Positions 25,014 through 34,943 of a DNA stretch of 34,943 nucleotides are shown in pieces. Within the stretch, counting starts at the first letter, position 1. Every line of letters begins with the position of its first letter. The position numbers and the translations under genes were made by a program. Origin of the DNA: Streptomyces carpinensis (lineage in GTDB: Bacteria > Actinomycetota > Actinomycetes > Streptomycetales > Streptomycetaceae); contig NZ_MUBM01000043.1 of NCBI RefSeq assembly GCF_002154505.1, positions 1 to 34,943 of the forward strand. Direction: 5' to 3'. The notes under the pieces were generated by a model. It saw only the letters and a list, made by a program, of their open reading frames with translations, made no database searches and was not told the origin of the DNA.

Positions 25014-25048
25014 GCGCCGTCCTGAAGGGGCCCCTTCCAGGACGGCGC
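25014..25048. promoter_or_regulatory. 35-bp near-perfect palindrome between the USP and redox-signalling operon
   Basis: GCGCCGTCCT (25014-25023) pairs with AGGACGGCGC (25039-25048), and the core AAGGGGCCCCTT (25025-25036) is itself palindromic; only G against CC breaks the symmetry. It is 57 bp from the USP start and 118 bp from the oxidoreductase start, in a divergent gap, so an operator is more likely than a terminator. Confidence 0.6.
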
Positions 25049-25165
25049 CCGTCTTCCCGGTACCCGAGCGAAACGGGACGATCGAACATACGATGGCCGG
25101 GAGTCGGCGCGGTGACGACGGGGGCGCACCGGGCCCCCGATCCGACCGCTCGGGGTGGGAGACAC

Positions 25166-26838
25166 ATGGCACAGGCCGCGGAATCCGCGCGGACCGTCAT
25201 CATGACCGTGGACGACGATCCGGGGGTCTCCCGCGCCGTCGCCCGTGACCTCAGGCGGCGCTACGGCGAGTCGCACCGGATCGTGCGCGCGGAGTCCGGC
25301 GAGTCCGCGCTGGAGGCGCTGCGCGAGCTGAAGCTGCGCGGAGATCTCGTCGCGGTGATCCTCGCGGACTACCGCATGCCGCGGATGAACGGCATCGAGT
25401 TCCTCGAACAGGCCCTGGACGTGTACCCGGGCGCGCGGCGGGTGCTGCTGACCGCGTACGCCGACACCAACGCGGCCATCGACGCGATCAACGTGGTCGA
25501 CCTGGACCACTATCTCCTCAAGCCGTGGGACCCGCCCGAGGAGAAGCTCTATCCGGTCCTGGACGATCTGATCCAGGCGTGGCGCACCAGCGACCACAGG
25601 CCGGTGCCCAGTACCAAGGTCGTCGGGCACCGCTGGTCGGCGCGGTCGTCGGACGTGCGCGAGTTCCTTGCGCGCAACCAGGTGCCCTACCGCTGGTACT
25701 CGGTCGAGGAACCGGAGGGACGGCGGCTGCTGTCCGCGGCCGGGCAGGACGGGCAGCGACTGCCGCTGGTGATCACCCCTGACGGCACGGCGCTGGTCGA
25801 GCCCGAGGCACCCGAACTGGCCGCCCGGGTGGGACTGGCCACGACACCCACGGCCGACTTCTACGACCTGGTCGTGATCGGCGGGGGCCCGGCCGGGCTC
25901 GGGGCGGCCGTGTACGGGGCCTCCGAGGGGCTGCGGACCGTTCTCGTGGAACGGTCGGCGACCGGCGGGCAGGCCGGGCAGAGCTCCCGGATCGAGAACT
26001 ACCTCGGCTTCCCCGACGGCGTCTCCGGTGCCCAGCTCACCGACCGGGCCCGGCGGCAGGCCGCCCGGTTCGGCGCCGAGATCCTGACCGCGCGCGAGGT
26101 GACGGGGCTCGAGGTCAACGGCGCCGCCCGTATCGTCCGGTTCGCCGACGGGTCGGCGGTCGCCGCGCACAGCGTGATCCTCGCGACCGGGGTGCAGTAC
26201 CGGCAGCTGGAGGCCCAGGGCTGCACCGATCTCACCGGCTGCGGGGTGTTCTACGGCTCGGCGCTGACGGAGGCGGCCTCCTGTCACGGGCAGGACGTGT
26301 ACATCGTCGGCGGCGCCAACTCGGCGGGGCAGGCCGCGATGTATCTGTCCCGGGGCGCGAAGTCGGTGACGCTGCTGGTGCGCGGTCCGGACCTGTCGGC
26401 GTCCATGTCCTACTACCTGATCCAGCAGATCCACGAGGCGCCGAACATCTCGGTGCGCAGCCACACGGTCGTGGAGGCGGCACACGGCTCGGACCACCTG
26501 GAGCGGCTGACGCTGCGGCACACCGTGACCGGGGACACCCAACAGGTCGACGCCCAGTGGATGTTCGTCTTCATCGGCGCCGCCCCGCTGACCGACTGGC
26601 TCGGCGATACCGTGCTGCGGGACGAGCGCGGGTTCATCCTGGCCGGGCCGGACCTGACCCCCGACGGGCGGCCGCCGGCGGGCTGGGAGCTGGACCGGCC
26701 GCCGTACCACCTGGAGACCAACGTGCCCGGTGTGTTCGTGGCGGGTGACGCGCGCGCGGAGTCCGCCAAGCGCGTCGCCTCCGCCGTCGGGGAGGGAGCC
26801 ATGGCCGTGATGCTGGTCCACCGGTACCTGGAGCAGTC

Positions 26839-26842
<4 letters not shown>
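25166..26842 (+). CDS. Receiver / glutaredoxin-like / thioredoxin-reductase-like fusion flavoprotein lacking redox cysteines
   Basis: A 558-residue three-part protein. Residues 1-140 are a complete CheY-like receiver: acidic pocket in TVDDDPG (residues 15-20), phosphoacceptor Asp68 in LADYRMP, Thr96 and Lys119 (LLKPW). Residues about 150-225 look like a glutaredoxin/thioredoxin fold (WSARSSDVREFLARNQVPYR), where the usual CxxC is replaced. Residues 230-558 are a thioredoxin-reductase-like FAD/NAD(P) module with VVIGGGPAGLGAA, TGGQAGQSSRIENYLGFPDG, VYIVGGANSAGQAA and VFVAGDARAESAKRVASAVG; the CxxC of true reductases is absent (GCGVFYGSALTEAASC). It can probably bind flavin and nucleotide but not act as a normal disulfide reductase. 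ATG at 25166 follows GTGGGAG. It overlaps the histidine kinase gene by 4 nt, so that kinase is the likely phosphodonor. Confidence 0.88.
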
Positions 26843-28310
<1,468 letters not shown>

Positions 28311-28314
<4 letters not shown>

Positions 28315-28661
28315 CCAGCGACAACGCAATCGACCCCGACATCCCGCCGAGCGGCAGCGGCTGCGTGGAGTGCGACGCGGCCGGCGGCTGGTGGTTCCAC
28401 CTGCGGCGCTGCGCGGCCTGCGGCCACATCGGCTGCTGCGACGACTCGCCCGCCAAGCACGCCACCGCCCACTACCGGGCCACCGGGCATCCGGTGATCC
28501 GCAGCTACGAGCCGGGCGAGGGCTGGTACTGGAACTACGCCACGGAGGAGCTGTACGACTCCGGGCCGGAACTCGCTCCCCCGCAGGCCCATCCGGTCGA
28601 CCAGCCGGTGCCGGGCCCGGCGGGACGCGTCCCGGGGAACTGGGCGGACACGTTGCGCTGA
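28311..28661 (+). CDS. UBP-type zinc-finger protein
   Basis: A 116-residue protein with a bacterial ZnF-UBP domain: CVECDAAGGWWFHLRRCAAC, then CGHIGCCDDSPAKHATAH and YRATGHPVIRSYEPGEGWYW. Cys and His ligands for zinc are in the usual order. In eukaryotes this fold binds the free ubiquitin C-terminus; bacteria lack ubiquitin, so here it likely binds another protein tail. The Pro-rich C-terminus looks disordered. Translation starts at ATG 28311 overlapping the kinase stop. Being the third gene of the redox two-component operon suggests it is a partner or output protein. Confidence 0.85.
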
Positions 28662-28673
28662 CGCCGCGCCCGA

Positions 28674-28700
28674 GGATGCCCCGCCGTCGGCGGGGCATCC
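28674..28700. terminator. Bidirectional hairpin terminator
   Basis: GGATGCCCCGCC (28674-28685) and GGCGGGGCATCC (28689-28700) form a perfect 12-bp stem with a GTC loop. It lies between converging genes (zinc-finger and M4 protease). There is no T-tract, which is usual in Streptomyces. Confidence 0.8.
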
Positions 28701-28723
28701 CGGCCGCCGCGGCCGGTGCTCCG

Positions 28724-30523
28724 TCAGTGACGGTTCGCCGGGGTGTTGGCGTAGGTGACGTTGACCGCGGCCCAGGCCCGGTTCACCGTCTTGTACTCGG
28801 TGCTGTTGGCGCCGTAGAGGTCCCTGGCCGCCTTCAGCGTCGCGAGGCGCGCGTCGTGGAAGTCGGTGGTGGAGACCATGTAGCGGGTCAGCGCCCGGTA
28901 GAAGATGGCGGTGGCCTTGGAGCGGCCGATGCCCTTCACCGACAGGTTGTGGTAGGTCGGCGAGTTGTAGGTGACCGCGCCGATCGTCTTGCGGCCGCTG
29001 CCCTCGGCGAGCAGGTAGTACGCGTGCGAGGAGACACCGGAGCCGGCGTGCACCTCGGTGTAGTACACCGACGGCGACCAGTAGTCGATCGTGCCCTCGA
29101 GCTTGTCGAGGGACGGGTGGTCCAGGCGGCGCAGGAACTTCTGCGCCAGGCCCAGCTTCTCGCCGATGAGGTAGTTCGGCGGGTTCTTCGGGTTGTTCGT
29201 GTAGAACTCGACGTCGGAGCCGAAGATGTCGGCCAGCGACTCGTTCAGCGACCCGGGCTCGCCGTACTGGTTGCCGTTGGAGTCGACGTAGGTCGGCTCC
29301 AGCTTCGCGGTGGCGTCCACGACGCCGTGGGTGAGCTCGTGGCCGGTGACGTCGAGCGCGACGAGCGGCTTCTTGAAGGTCTGGCCGTCGCCGTCGCCGT
29401 AGAGCATGCAGTCGCACGTCGGGTCCCAGAACGCGTTCGCGATCCTGTTGCCGAAGTGGACCATGGCCTTGGCACCCTTGGAGTTGTTCTCGATGCCCTT
29501 GCGCCCGAAGGTCTTCTTGTAGAAGTCCAGCGTCTTGGTGACGCCGTACTGCGCGTCCACGGCGGCGCTGACCCGGCTGGAGACGGTGCCGTTGCCCCAC
29601 CTGTTGGTGGTGCTGGTGATCTTCGTGCCGAGCGCGAAGCTCTCCTGGAGCTTGTTCTTGGCGTCCCGGGTCTCCGTGCCGTACCGGGTGGGGTCCTTCA
29701 GCAGGAAGCTGGTGCGGGCCGTCTGGGTGGTGGTCAGGGAGACCGTGCCCAGGAACAGGGACGAGCCGGTGCCCGTGACGGTCCTCGGGTAGCTGACGGC
29801 CGTGGAGGAGCCGAACGTGCCACCGAGGGCGGCCGGCGGCGCGGCGGCGTCCGTGGCCGGGTTCAGCGTCTCGCCCCGCTCGCGCAGGGTGTCGAGCAGC
29901 CTGGGTGACAGGAACTCCTCGCTGTCGGGCGTGTTGCTGCGCACCTTGCCGGTGACGGCGTCGACGACGACCGTGCGGGAGCCCGTGTTCCCGGAGGTGG
30001 CGGCGGTGGTGACCCGCACCTGGTAGGCGAGGGCCGAGGCGCCGCCGCGGGCGTCCACCACGAGCTGGGCGGTGCCCGCCTCGCCCCGGGAGGCGGAGGC
30101 CGCCTTGGTGGCGGCCTGAGCGGGCGTCAGCTTCGCCTTGGTAGTGGCCGGACGGACGGTGTGGTCGGCGGCCCGGGTGACACCGGTGTACGCCAGCTTC
30201 CGGTCGAGGTGGACGACGAGGTCGCCACCGAGCACCGCCATGCCCTGGTGGGTGCGTGTGAACCGGACGTGCCGCGCGCCCTCGGGGTCGAGCATCACGT
30301 CCTGGGCCCGCAGTTCGTCCCCCTGGGTGACCCCGGTCGCCGACGCGTGGGCGAAGGCGGCGGCGCGGGCGGCGTCCACCACCGAGGCGGCGGAGGTGCC
30401 GGCGGACGCCGCCACGTGGTCCGGCGCCGGGGCGGGAGCGGCCAGCGCCGTGCCGGCCAGGCCCGTGACGGCCGTCGTCGCCACGACGGCGACCGCCACG
30501 CTGCGTATGTGGGCTCTGTGCAC
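28724..30523 (-). CDS. Secreted M4-family (thermolysin-like) metalloprotease
   Basis: A 599-residue preproenzyme. It starts with a Sec signal peptide (basic RAHIRS, hydrophobic VAVAVVATTAVTGLAGTA, ALAAP cleavage region), then an FTP/PepSY-type propeptide to about residue 210 (QGMAVLGGDLVVHLDRKLAY). The catalytic domain has zinc motif VTGHELTHGVVD (HExxH at about 395-399) and the third ligand in NESLADIFGSD. Catalytic and substrate residues near the C-terminus include GVSSHAYYLLAEG. It hydrolyses peptide bonds before bulky hydrophobic residues outside the cell. GTG at 30523 is chosen: GAAGGA lies 9 bases upstream and the product begins with the signal peptide. It is divergent from another secreted enzyme gene. 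Confidence 0.93.
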   Translation of the reverse strand: MHRAHIRSVAVAVVATTAVTGLAGTALAAPAPAPDHVAASAGTSAASVVDAARAAAFAHASATGVTQGDELRAQDVMLDPEGARHVRFTRTHQGMAVLGGDLVVHLDRKLAYTGVTRAADHTVRPATTKAKLTPAQAATKAASASRGEAGTAQLVVDARGGASALAYQVRVTTAATSGNTGSRTVVVDAVTGKVRSNTPDSEEFLSPRLLDTLRERGETLNPATDAAAPPAALGGTFGSSTAVSYPRTVTGTGSSLFLGTVSLTTTQTARTSFLLKDPTRYGTETRDAKNKLQESFALGTKITSTTNRWGNGTVSSRVSAAVDAQYGVTKTLDFYKKTFGRKGIENNSKGAKAMVHFGNRIANAFWDPTCDCMLYGDGDGQTFKKPLVALDVTGHELTHGVVDATAKLEPTYVDSNGNQYGEPGSLNESLADIFGSDVEFYTNNPKNPPNYLIGEKLGLAQKFLRRLDHPSLDKLEGTIDYWSPSVYYTEVHAGSGVSSHAYYLLAEGSGRKTIGAVTYNSPTYHNLSVKGIGRSKATAIFYRALTRYMVSTTDFHDARLATLKAARDLYGANSTEYKTVNRAWAAVNVTYANTPANRH

Positions 30524-32075
<1,552 letters not shown>

Positions 32076-32141
32076 GCCCCCGATGGACGACCTGGCCCGG
32101 TGATCTTGGCGGAATCATCCCCTCCGGGCCAGGATGCCCGC

Positions 32142-32819
32142 ATGAAGGGTGATCTCTTTTCCAGTGAGCACATGGTGGCGCCCACGACCGCACCGGGCAT
32201 GTCCGTCGAGAACGCCAAGTGCATCAGGTACACGGTGAACGGCGAGATGCTCGCCCGGCAGGGCGCGATGGTGGCCTACCGCGGCAGTCTGCAGTTCGAA
32301 CGCAAGGGGCAGGGCGTGGGCGGCATGCTCAAGCGTGCGGTCACCGGAGAGGGGCTGCCGCTGATGGCGGTGCGCGGCCAGGGCGATGCCTGGTTCGCGC
32401 ACGAGGCGCAGAACTGCTTCATCGTCGATGTCGACCCGGGTGACGAGTTCACCGTCAACGGCCGCAACGTACTGTGCTTCGACGCGTCGCTGTCCTACCA
32501 GATCAAGACGGTGAAGGGGTCCGGCATCGCAGGCGGCGGGCTGTTCAACAGCGTGTTCACCGGGCAGGGCAGGCTGGGTCTGGCCTGCGAGGGCAATCCA
32601 CTCGTCATACCGGTCACGCCCGAGCAGCCGGTGTACGTCGACACCGACGCGGTCGTCGGCTGGACCGCCCACCTCCAGACGTCGCTGCACCGCTCGCAGT
32701 CCATCGGCTCGATGCTGCGCGGCGGTTCCGGCGAGGCGGTGCAACTGATGCTCCAGGGCCAGGGGTACGTCGTCGTCCGGCCGAGCGAGGCGACCCCGCA
32801 GAAGGCCCAGCAGCACTGA
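32142..32819 (+). CDS. AIM24 family protein
   Basis: A 225-residue soluble protein of the AIM24 (TIGR00266-like) family, beta-rich with glycine repeats: MVAYRGSLQFERKGQGVGG, LPLMAVRGQGDAWFA, ASLSYQIKTVKGSGIAGGGL and FNSVFTGQGRLGL. In yeast, the namesake acts in mitochondrial inner-membrane organisation; bacterial members have no firm function. ATG at 32142 follows AGGA 7 bases upstream. It is separated by 66 bp from the serine hydrolase gene and followed by a hairpin at 32833. Confidence 0.88.
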   Translation: MKGDLFSSEHMVAPTTAPGMSVENAKCIRYTVNGEMLARQGAMVAYRGSLQFERKGQGVGGMLKRAVTGEGLPLMAVRGQGDAWFAHEAQNCFIVDVDPGDEFTVNGRNVLCFDASLSYQIKTVKGSGIAGGGLFNSVFTGQGRLGLACEGNPLVIPVTPEQPVYVDTDAVVGWTAHLQTSLHRSQSIGSMLRGGSGEAVQLMLQGQGYVVVRPSEATPQKAQQH

Positions 32820-32832
32820 GGGGGTCGGTCCC

Positions 32833-32859
32833 CGGCGGCTGAGCCACGCCGAGCCGCCG
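32833..32859 (+). terminator. Candidate terminator after the AIM24 gene
   Basis: CGGCGGCT (32833-32840) and AGCCGCCG (32852-32859) pair exactly around an 11-base loop, 14 bp after the AIM24 stop. No T-run follows. Modest stem, so moderate certainty. Confidence 0.5.
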
Positions 32860-33247
32860 CGTGGGCTGCGGCATGTGGACTGCCGAGCAGCTCGGCGGGT
32901 ACGCCGCCTCGCCGCCGTCTCGTACAAGAAGATCCCCCGGGGTGACCGGGCGAAGGCCGACCCCGGGAGGCATACGTGCTTCCCGGTGGGTCAGCCCACT
33001 GCGTCCGCCTCTGAGTCATGCTCAGCTCGGAGACCGGGTCGGCCCCGCCGGCATGGCGGTGCGCCTGTGCGCGCTGGGCGTAGTGGACCGGGGTCGCCGC
33101 TTCGGCGGCAGGGACCGGGGTAGAGGCCAGGCCGATCCGCGCGGACCGTCGTGGACTCGTGCCAGGAACGTCACCCCGCCGCCGGCGCCGCCGCCGCGGT
33201 GGCCGGTACGCCGACCGCCTCCGTCCGCGTACGAAACGTGTTGACCT

Positions 33248-33281
33248 GCGCCGCCTCGCCGGGTGAGGGTCGAGGCGGCGC
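33248..33281 (+). promoter_or_regulatory. Stem-loop immediately upstream of the dehydratase gene
   Basis: GCGCCGCCTCG (33248-33258) and CGAGGCGGCGC (33271-33281) form a perfect 11-bp stem with a 12-base loop, 33 bp before the TTG start and just ahead of the GGGAGGG ribosome site. It could be a leader structure or a terminator of upstream transcription. Confidence 0.5.
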
Positions 33282-33314
33282 GGATCGTCACCCGCGCCGG
33301 GAGGGTGAACTGCC

Positions 33315-34274
33315 TTGATCGGCATCTCGCAGATCGAAACCGCGGCCGAGCGGATCGCCGGACACGTCGTCCGTACCCCCACCGTGCCGAGTCCCGGCCT
33401 GTCCGCGCTGCTCGGCGTCCCGGTGACCGCGAAGCTGGAGCTGCTGCAGCGCACCGGTTCGTTCAAGGCGCGAGGCGCGACGGCGAAGCTGCTGTCTCTC
33501 ACCGAGGCGGAACGGGCCGCAGGCGTGGTCGCGGTCAGCGGCGGCAACCACGGGATCGCGCTGGCGGTGATGGCCTCCGCGCTCCATGTGAAGGCCACCG
33601 TGGTCATGCCCCGGACGGCACCGGCCCGGTCCGTGGAGCTCGCAGCGGAGGCCGGGGCGTCGGTGCGGCTGACCGACGGCATGGACGAGGCGTTCGCCAC
33701 GGCGACGCGACTGCGCGACGAGGGGCTCACCCTCGTCCATCCCTTCGACGACCCGGTAGTGGTCGCCGGGCAGGGCACAGTCGGCCTGGAGCTGGCCCAG
33801 GACGCCGGCGACCTCACCGACGTGCTCGTCAGCGTCGGGGGCGGCGGGCTGATCGCGGGCGTCGCCGCCGCGCTGCACGCGCTGCGCCCCGGGGTACGGG
33901 TCTGGGGCGTGGAGACCGAGGGTGCCGAGGCCATGTCCGAGGCGCTGGCGGCCGGTGGCCCGGTGCCGGTGGCGCTGTCCTCGATCTCCACCACGCTGAG
34001 CGCCCCGACGGTCTCGCAGCTGACGTACGACCATGTCTCCGCGCTGGTCGAAGAGGTGCTCGTGGTCCCGGACCGGGAGGCGGTCCAGGGGTGTCTGGAC
34101 CTCACCGAGCACGCCAAGGTCTGGACCGAGCCCGCCGCGGGCTGCCTGCTGCCTGGGGCCCGGCTGGTGCGGGAGCGCGTCGGAGACGGGGCCCGGCTCG
34201 GGCTGGTGGTCTGCGGGGGCAACGCGACCACGGCCGACATGATGTCCTGGGCGGACCGGTTCGGGCTGCGGTGA
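33315..34274 (+). CDS. Threonine/serine dehydratase-like PLP enzyme
   Basis: A 319-residue fold-type II PLP enzyme of the threonine ammonia-lyase/serine racemase group. The PLP lysine is Lys51 in LQRTGSFKARGAT; the phosphate-binding glycine loop is SVGGGGLIAGVAAAL and the substrate loop VAVSGGNHGIALAV. It likely deaminates L-threonine or L-serine. There is no C-terminal ACT regulatory domain, so it is not the feedback-controlled biosynthetic IlvA but a catabolic or racemase-like type. The TTG at 33315 is the only reasonable start: an in-frame TGA lies at 33306 and GGGAGGG is 10 bases upstream. The stem-loop before it may affect expression. Confidence 0.88.
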   Translation: MIGISQIETAAERIAGHVVRTPTVPSPGLSALLGVPVTAKLELLQRTGSFKARGATAKLLSLTEAERAAGVVAVSGGNHGIALAVMASALHVKATVVMPRTAPARSVELAAEAGASVRLTDGMDEAFATATRLRDEGLTLVHPFDDPVVVAGQGTVGLELAQDAGDLTDVLVSVGGGGLIAGVAAALHALRPGVRVWGVETEGAEAMSEALAAGGPVPVALSSISTTLSAPTVSQLTYDHVSALVEEVLVVPDREAVQGCLDLTEHAKVWTEPAAGCLLPGARLVRERVGDGARLGLVVCGGNATTADMMSWADRFGLR

Positions 34275-34406
34275 GCGCCCGCCCGCCCGGCGGACTTTGA
34301 CCGAAGGACAGGAACTCCGCGAGGTCGTGGTCCCGTTGAACGGACCCGGTCCCGGCCGTCGTACCACTGGGAAAGGTGAGAGCCGGGGATTCAGCGAGGG
34401 ATGCCC

Positions 34407-34943
34407 ATGGTCGAGGCGCAGCCGTCCGCACACGAGTTGGTCGCCGGCCGGTACCGGCTTCTGCAGGTCGTCCACCGCGGGACCAACCACGTCTGCTGGT
34501 ACGGCGAGGACGTCACCGCGGAACGCCCCCGGCTGGTGACGCAGATCGGGCTCCCGGCCGGTACCGATCCGGAGACGGCCCGCCGCATCACCGCCCGCGT
34601 CATGCGCACCTCCGAGACGATGGTGGTGCTGCGGCCGGGCCGGGTGGCCACGGTCGTCGACGCCGTCACGCAGGCCGGGACGCTGTGGACGGTCACCGAG
34701 TGGATCGACGGCACGCCACTGGGTGAACTCCTCGCGGAGCAGGGCCCGTTCACGTACGTGCGGGCGGCCCGGATCGGCCTGGAGGTCCTCGATGTGCTGG
34801 AGGCCGCCCACGCGGAGGGCTTCACCCACGGCGAACTCGGCCCCGGCCAGGTGTTCGTACGGGACCGGGGCGGGGTCGTGGTGACCGGTTTCGGTCTCTC
34901 GGGCGTCACCCTCGCCCCCCGGATCACCTCACCGGCGTACGCC
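34407..34943 (+). CDS. Kinase-like protein (probable pseudokinase), C-terminus cut by the window edge
   Basis: The first 179 residues follow the protein-kinase fold starting with LVAGRYRLLQVVHRGTNHV, and WTVTEWIDGTPLGELLA is the hinge. Key catalytic motifs are replaced: no glycine-rich GxGxxG, no VAIK lysine (RLVTQIGLP), HGELGPGQVFV where HRDxKPxN should be (residues 141-151), and GFG in place of DFG (161-163). It therefore cannot be a normal Ser/Thr kinase and resembles actinobacterial pseudokinases, often membrane proteins with a variable C-terminal half not visible here. ATG at 34407 is preferred to 34401 because GAGGG is 6 bases before it. Confidence 0.82.
   Translation, partial: MVEAQPSAHELVAGRYRLLQVVHRGTNHVCWYGEDVTAERPRLVTQIGLPAGTDPETARRITARVMRTSETMVVLRPGRVATVVDAVTQAGTLWTVTEWIDGTPLGELLAEQGPFTYVRAARIGLEVLDVLEAAHAEGFTHGELGPGQVFVRDRGGVVVTGFGLSGVTLAPRITSPAYA

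Larger units (their letters stand above)
32820..33314. other. 495-bp gap rich in hairpins, no convincing gene
   Basis: The stretch is between AIM24 and the threonine-dehydratase-like gene. Besides the terminator candidate it holds CCGGGAGGCA-TACG-TGCTTCCCGG (32963-32986, one G-T pair, UNCG-type loop), GTGGG-TCAG-CCCAC (32986-32999) and CTGAG-TCATG-CTCAG (33011-33025), then a long stem at 33248-33281. Frames open through it have no family resemblance and poor codon pattern. A small RNA or structured leader is possible but not shown. Confidence 0.45.

Noticed and set aside
25014..25048. Terminator interpretation of the long palindrome
   Set aside because: It lies between divergent start codons, where no transcript ends are expected, and there is no T-tract.
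24020..26821. A large open frame on the minus strand across the USP and receiver-fusion genes
   Set aside because: It is antisense shadow coding; the real genes have full domain motifs in the other frames.
32861..33244. A 127-codon open frame between AIM24 and the dehydratase
   Set aside because: Low-complexity Pro/Arg-rich product without ribosome site or family match; the hairpins better explain the stretch.

Overview
The window is high-GC actinobacterial DNA, most likely from a Streptomyces chromosome. The codon bias, the many GTG/TTG starts, the T-poor hairpin terminators and the protein families (MmyB-type regulators, DUF4032, tandem universal stress proteins, M4 protease, pseudokinase) all fit. 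There are no rRNA, tRNA or CRISPR features that I can see.

Left part (1-4233): a probable one-carbon/O-demethylation cassette. A 5,10-methylenetetrahydrofolate reductase-like gene (metF type, minus strand, runs off the left edge) is divergent from an MFS transporter and a LigM-type tetrahydrofolate-dependent aryl O-demethylase. LigM-type enzymes move an aryl O-methyl group to tetrahydrofolate and MetF interconverts methyl- and methylene-tetrahydrofolate, so the three genes plausibly import and demethylate a methoxylated aromatic.

Graveyard (4234-5617): no intact gene. It holds the N-terminal stub of a tyrosine integrase (minus strand), a CobW/G3E GTPase fragment with its GCICC motif, operator-like palindromes, and the first part of an alkB-type DNA dealkylase pseudogene.

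Mobile element (about 5618-21964, 16.35 kb): the alkB reading frame stops at codon GTA (5615-5617) and resumes at CCC (21965-21967). Removing the intervening DNA restores a normal AlkB C-terminus. The element has related outward ends (TTCTGTGGAC on the left, GTCCGCAGAA on the right, with GCAACAC-type repeats inside each) and starts with a four-gene recombinase operon of Tn554-like layout: three large tyrosine recombinases and a small coiled-coil protein, joined by 4-nt overlaps. Each of the three recombinases carries one disabling lesion (TGA, TAG, frameshift), so the element looks stranded. Its cargo is a CPA1 Na+/H+ antiporter, an NTF2-like protein, and a bidirectional redox locus. In that locus an MmyB-like HTH regulator and an aldo/keto reductase face a five-gene operon (MFS exporter, aldo/keto reductase, two zinc alcohol dehydrogenases, NmrA-like protein) across a 17-bp perfect palindrome.

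Right part (21965-34943): after the last 22 codons of alkB come a metallo-beta-lactamase-fold hydrolase and a DUF4032 kinase-like protein, then a tandem universal stress protein divergent from a tightly overlapping three-gene operon. That operon encodes (i) a receiver / glutaredoxin-like / thioredoxin-reductase-like fusion lacking the usual redox cysteines, (ii) a histidine kinase with a cyclic-nucleotide-binding domain, and (iii) a UBP-type zinc-finger protein; it looks like an unusual redox two-component system. Next are a secreted M4 metalloprotease divergent from a secreted serine hydrolase, an AIM24 protein, a hairpin-rich 495-bp gap, a threonine-dehydratase-like PLP enzyme and the start of a kinase-like protein lacking most catalytic motifs.
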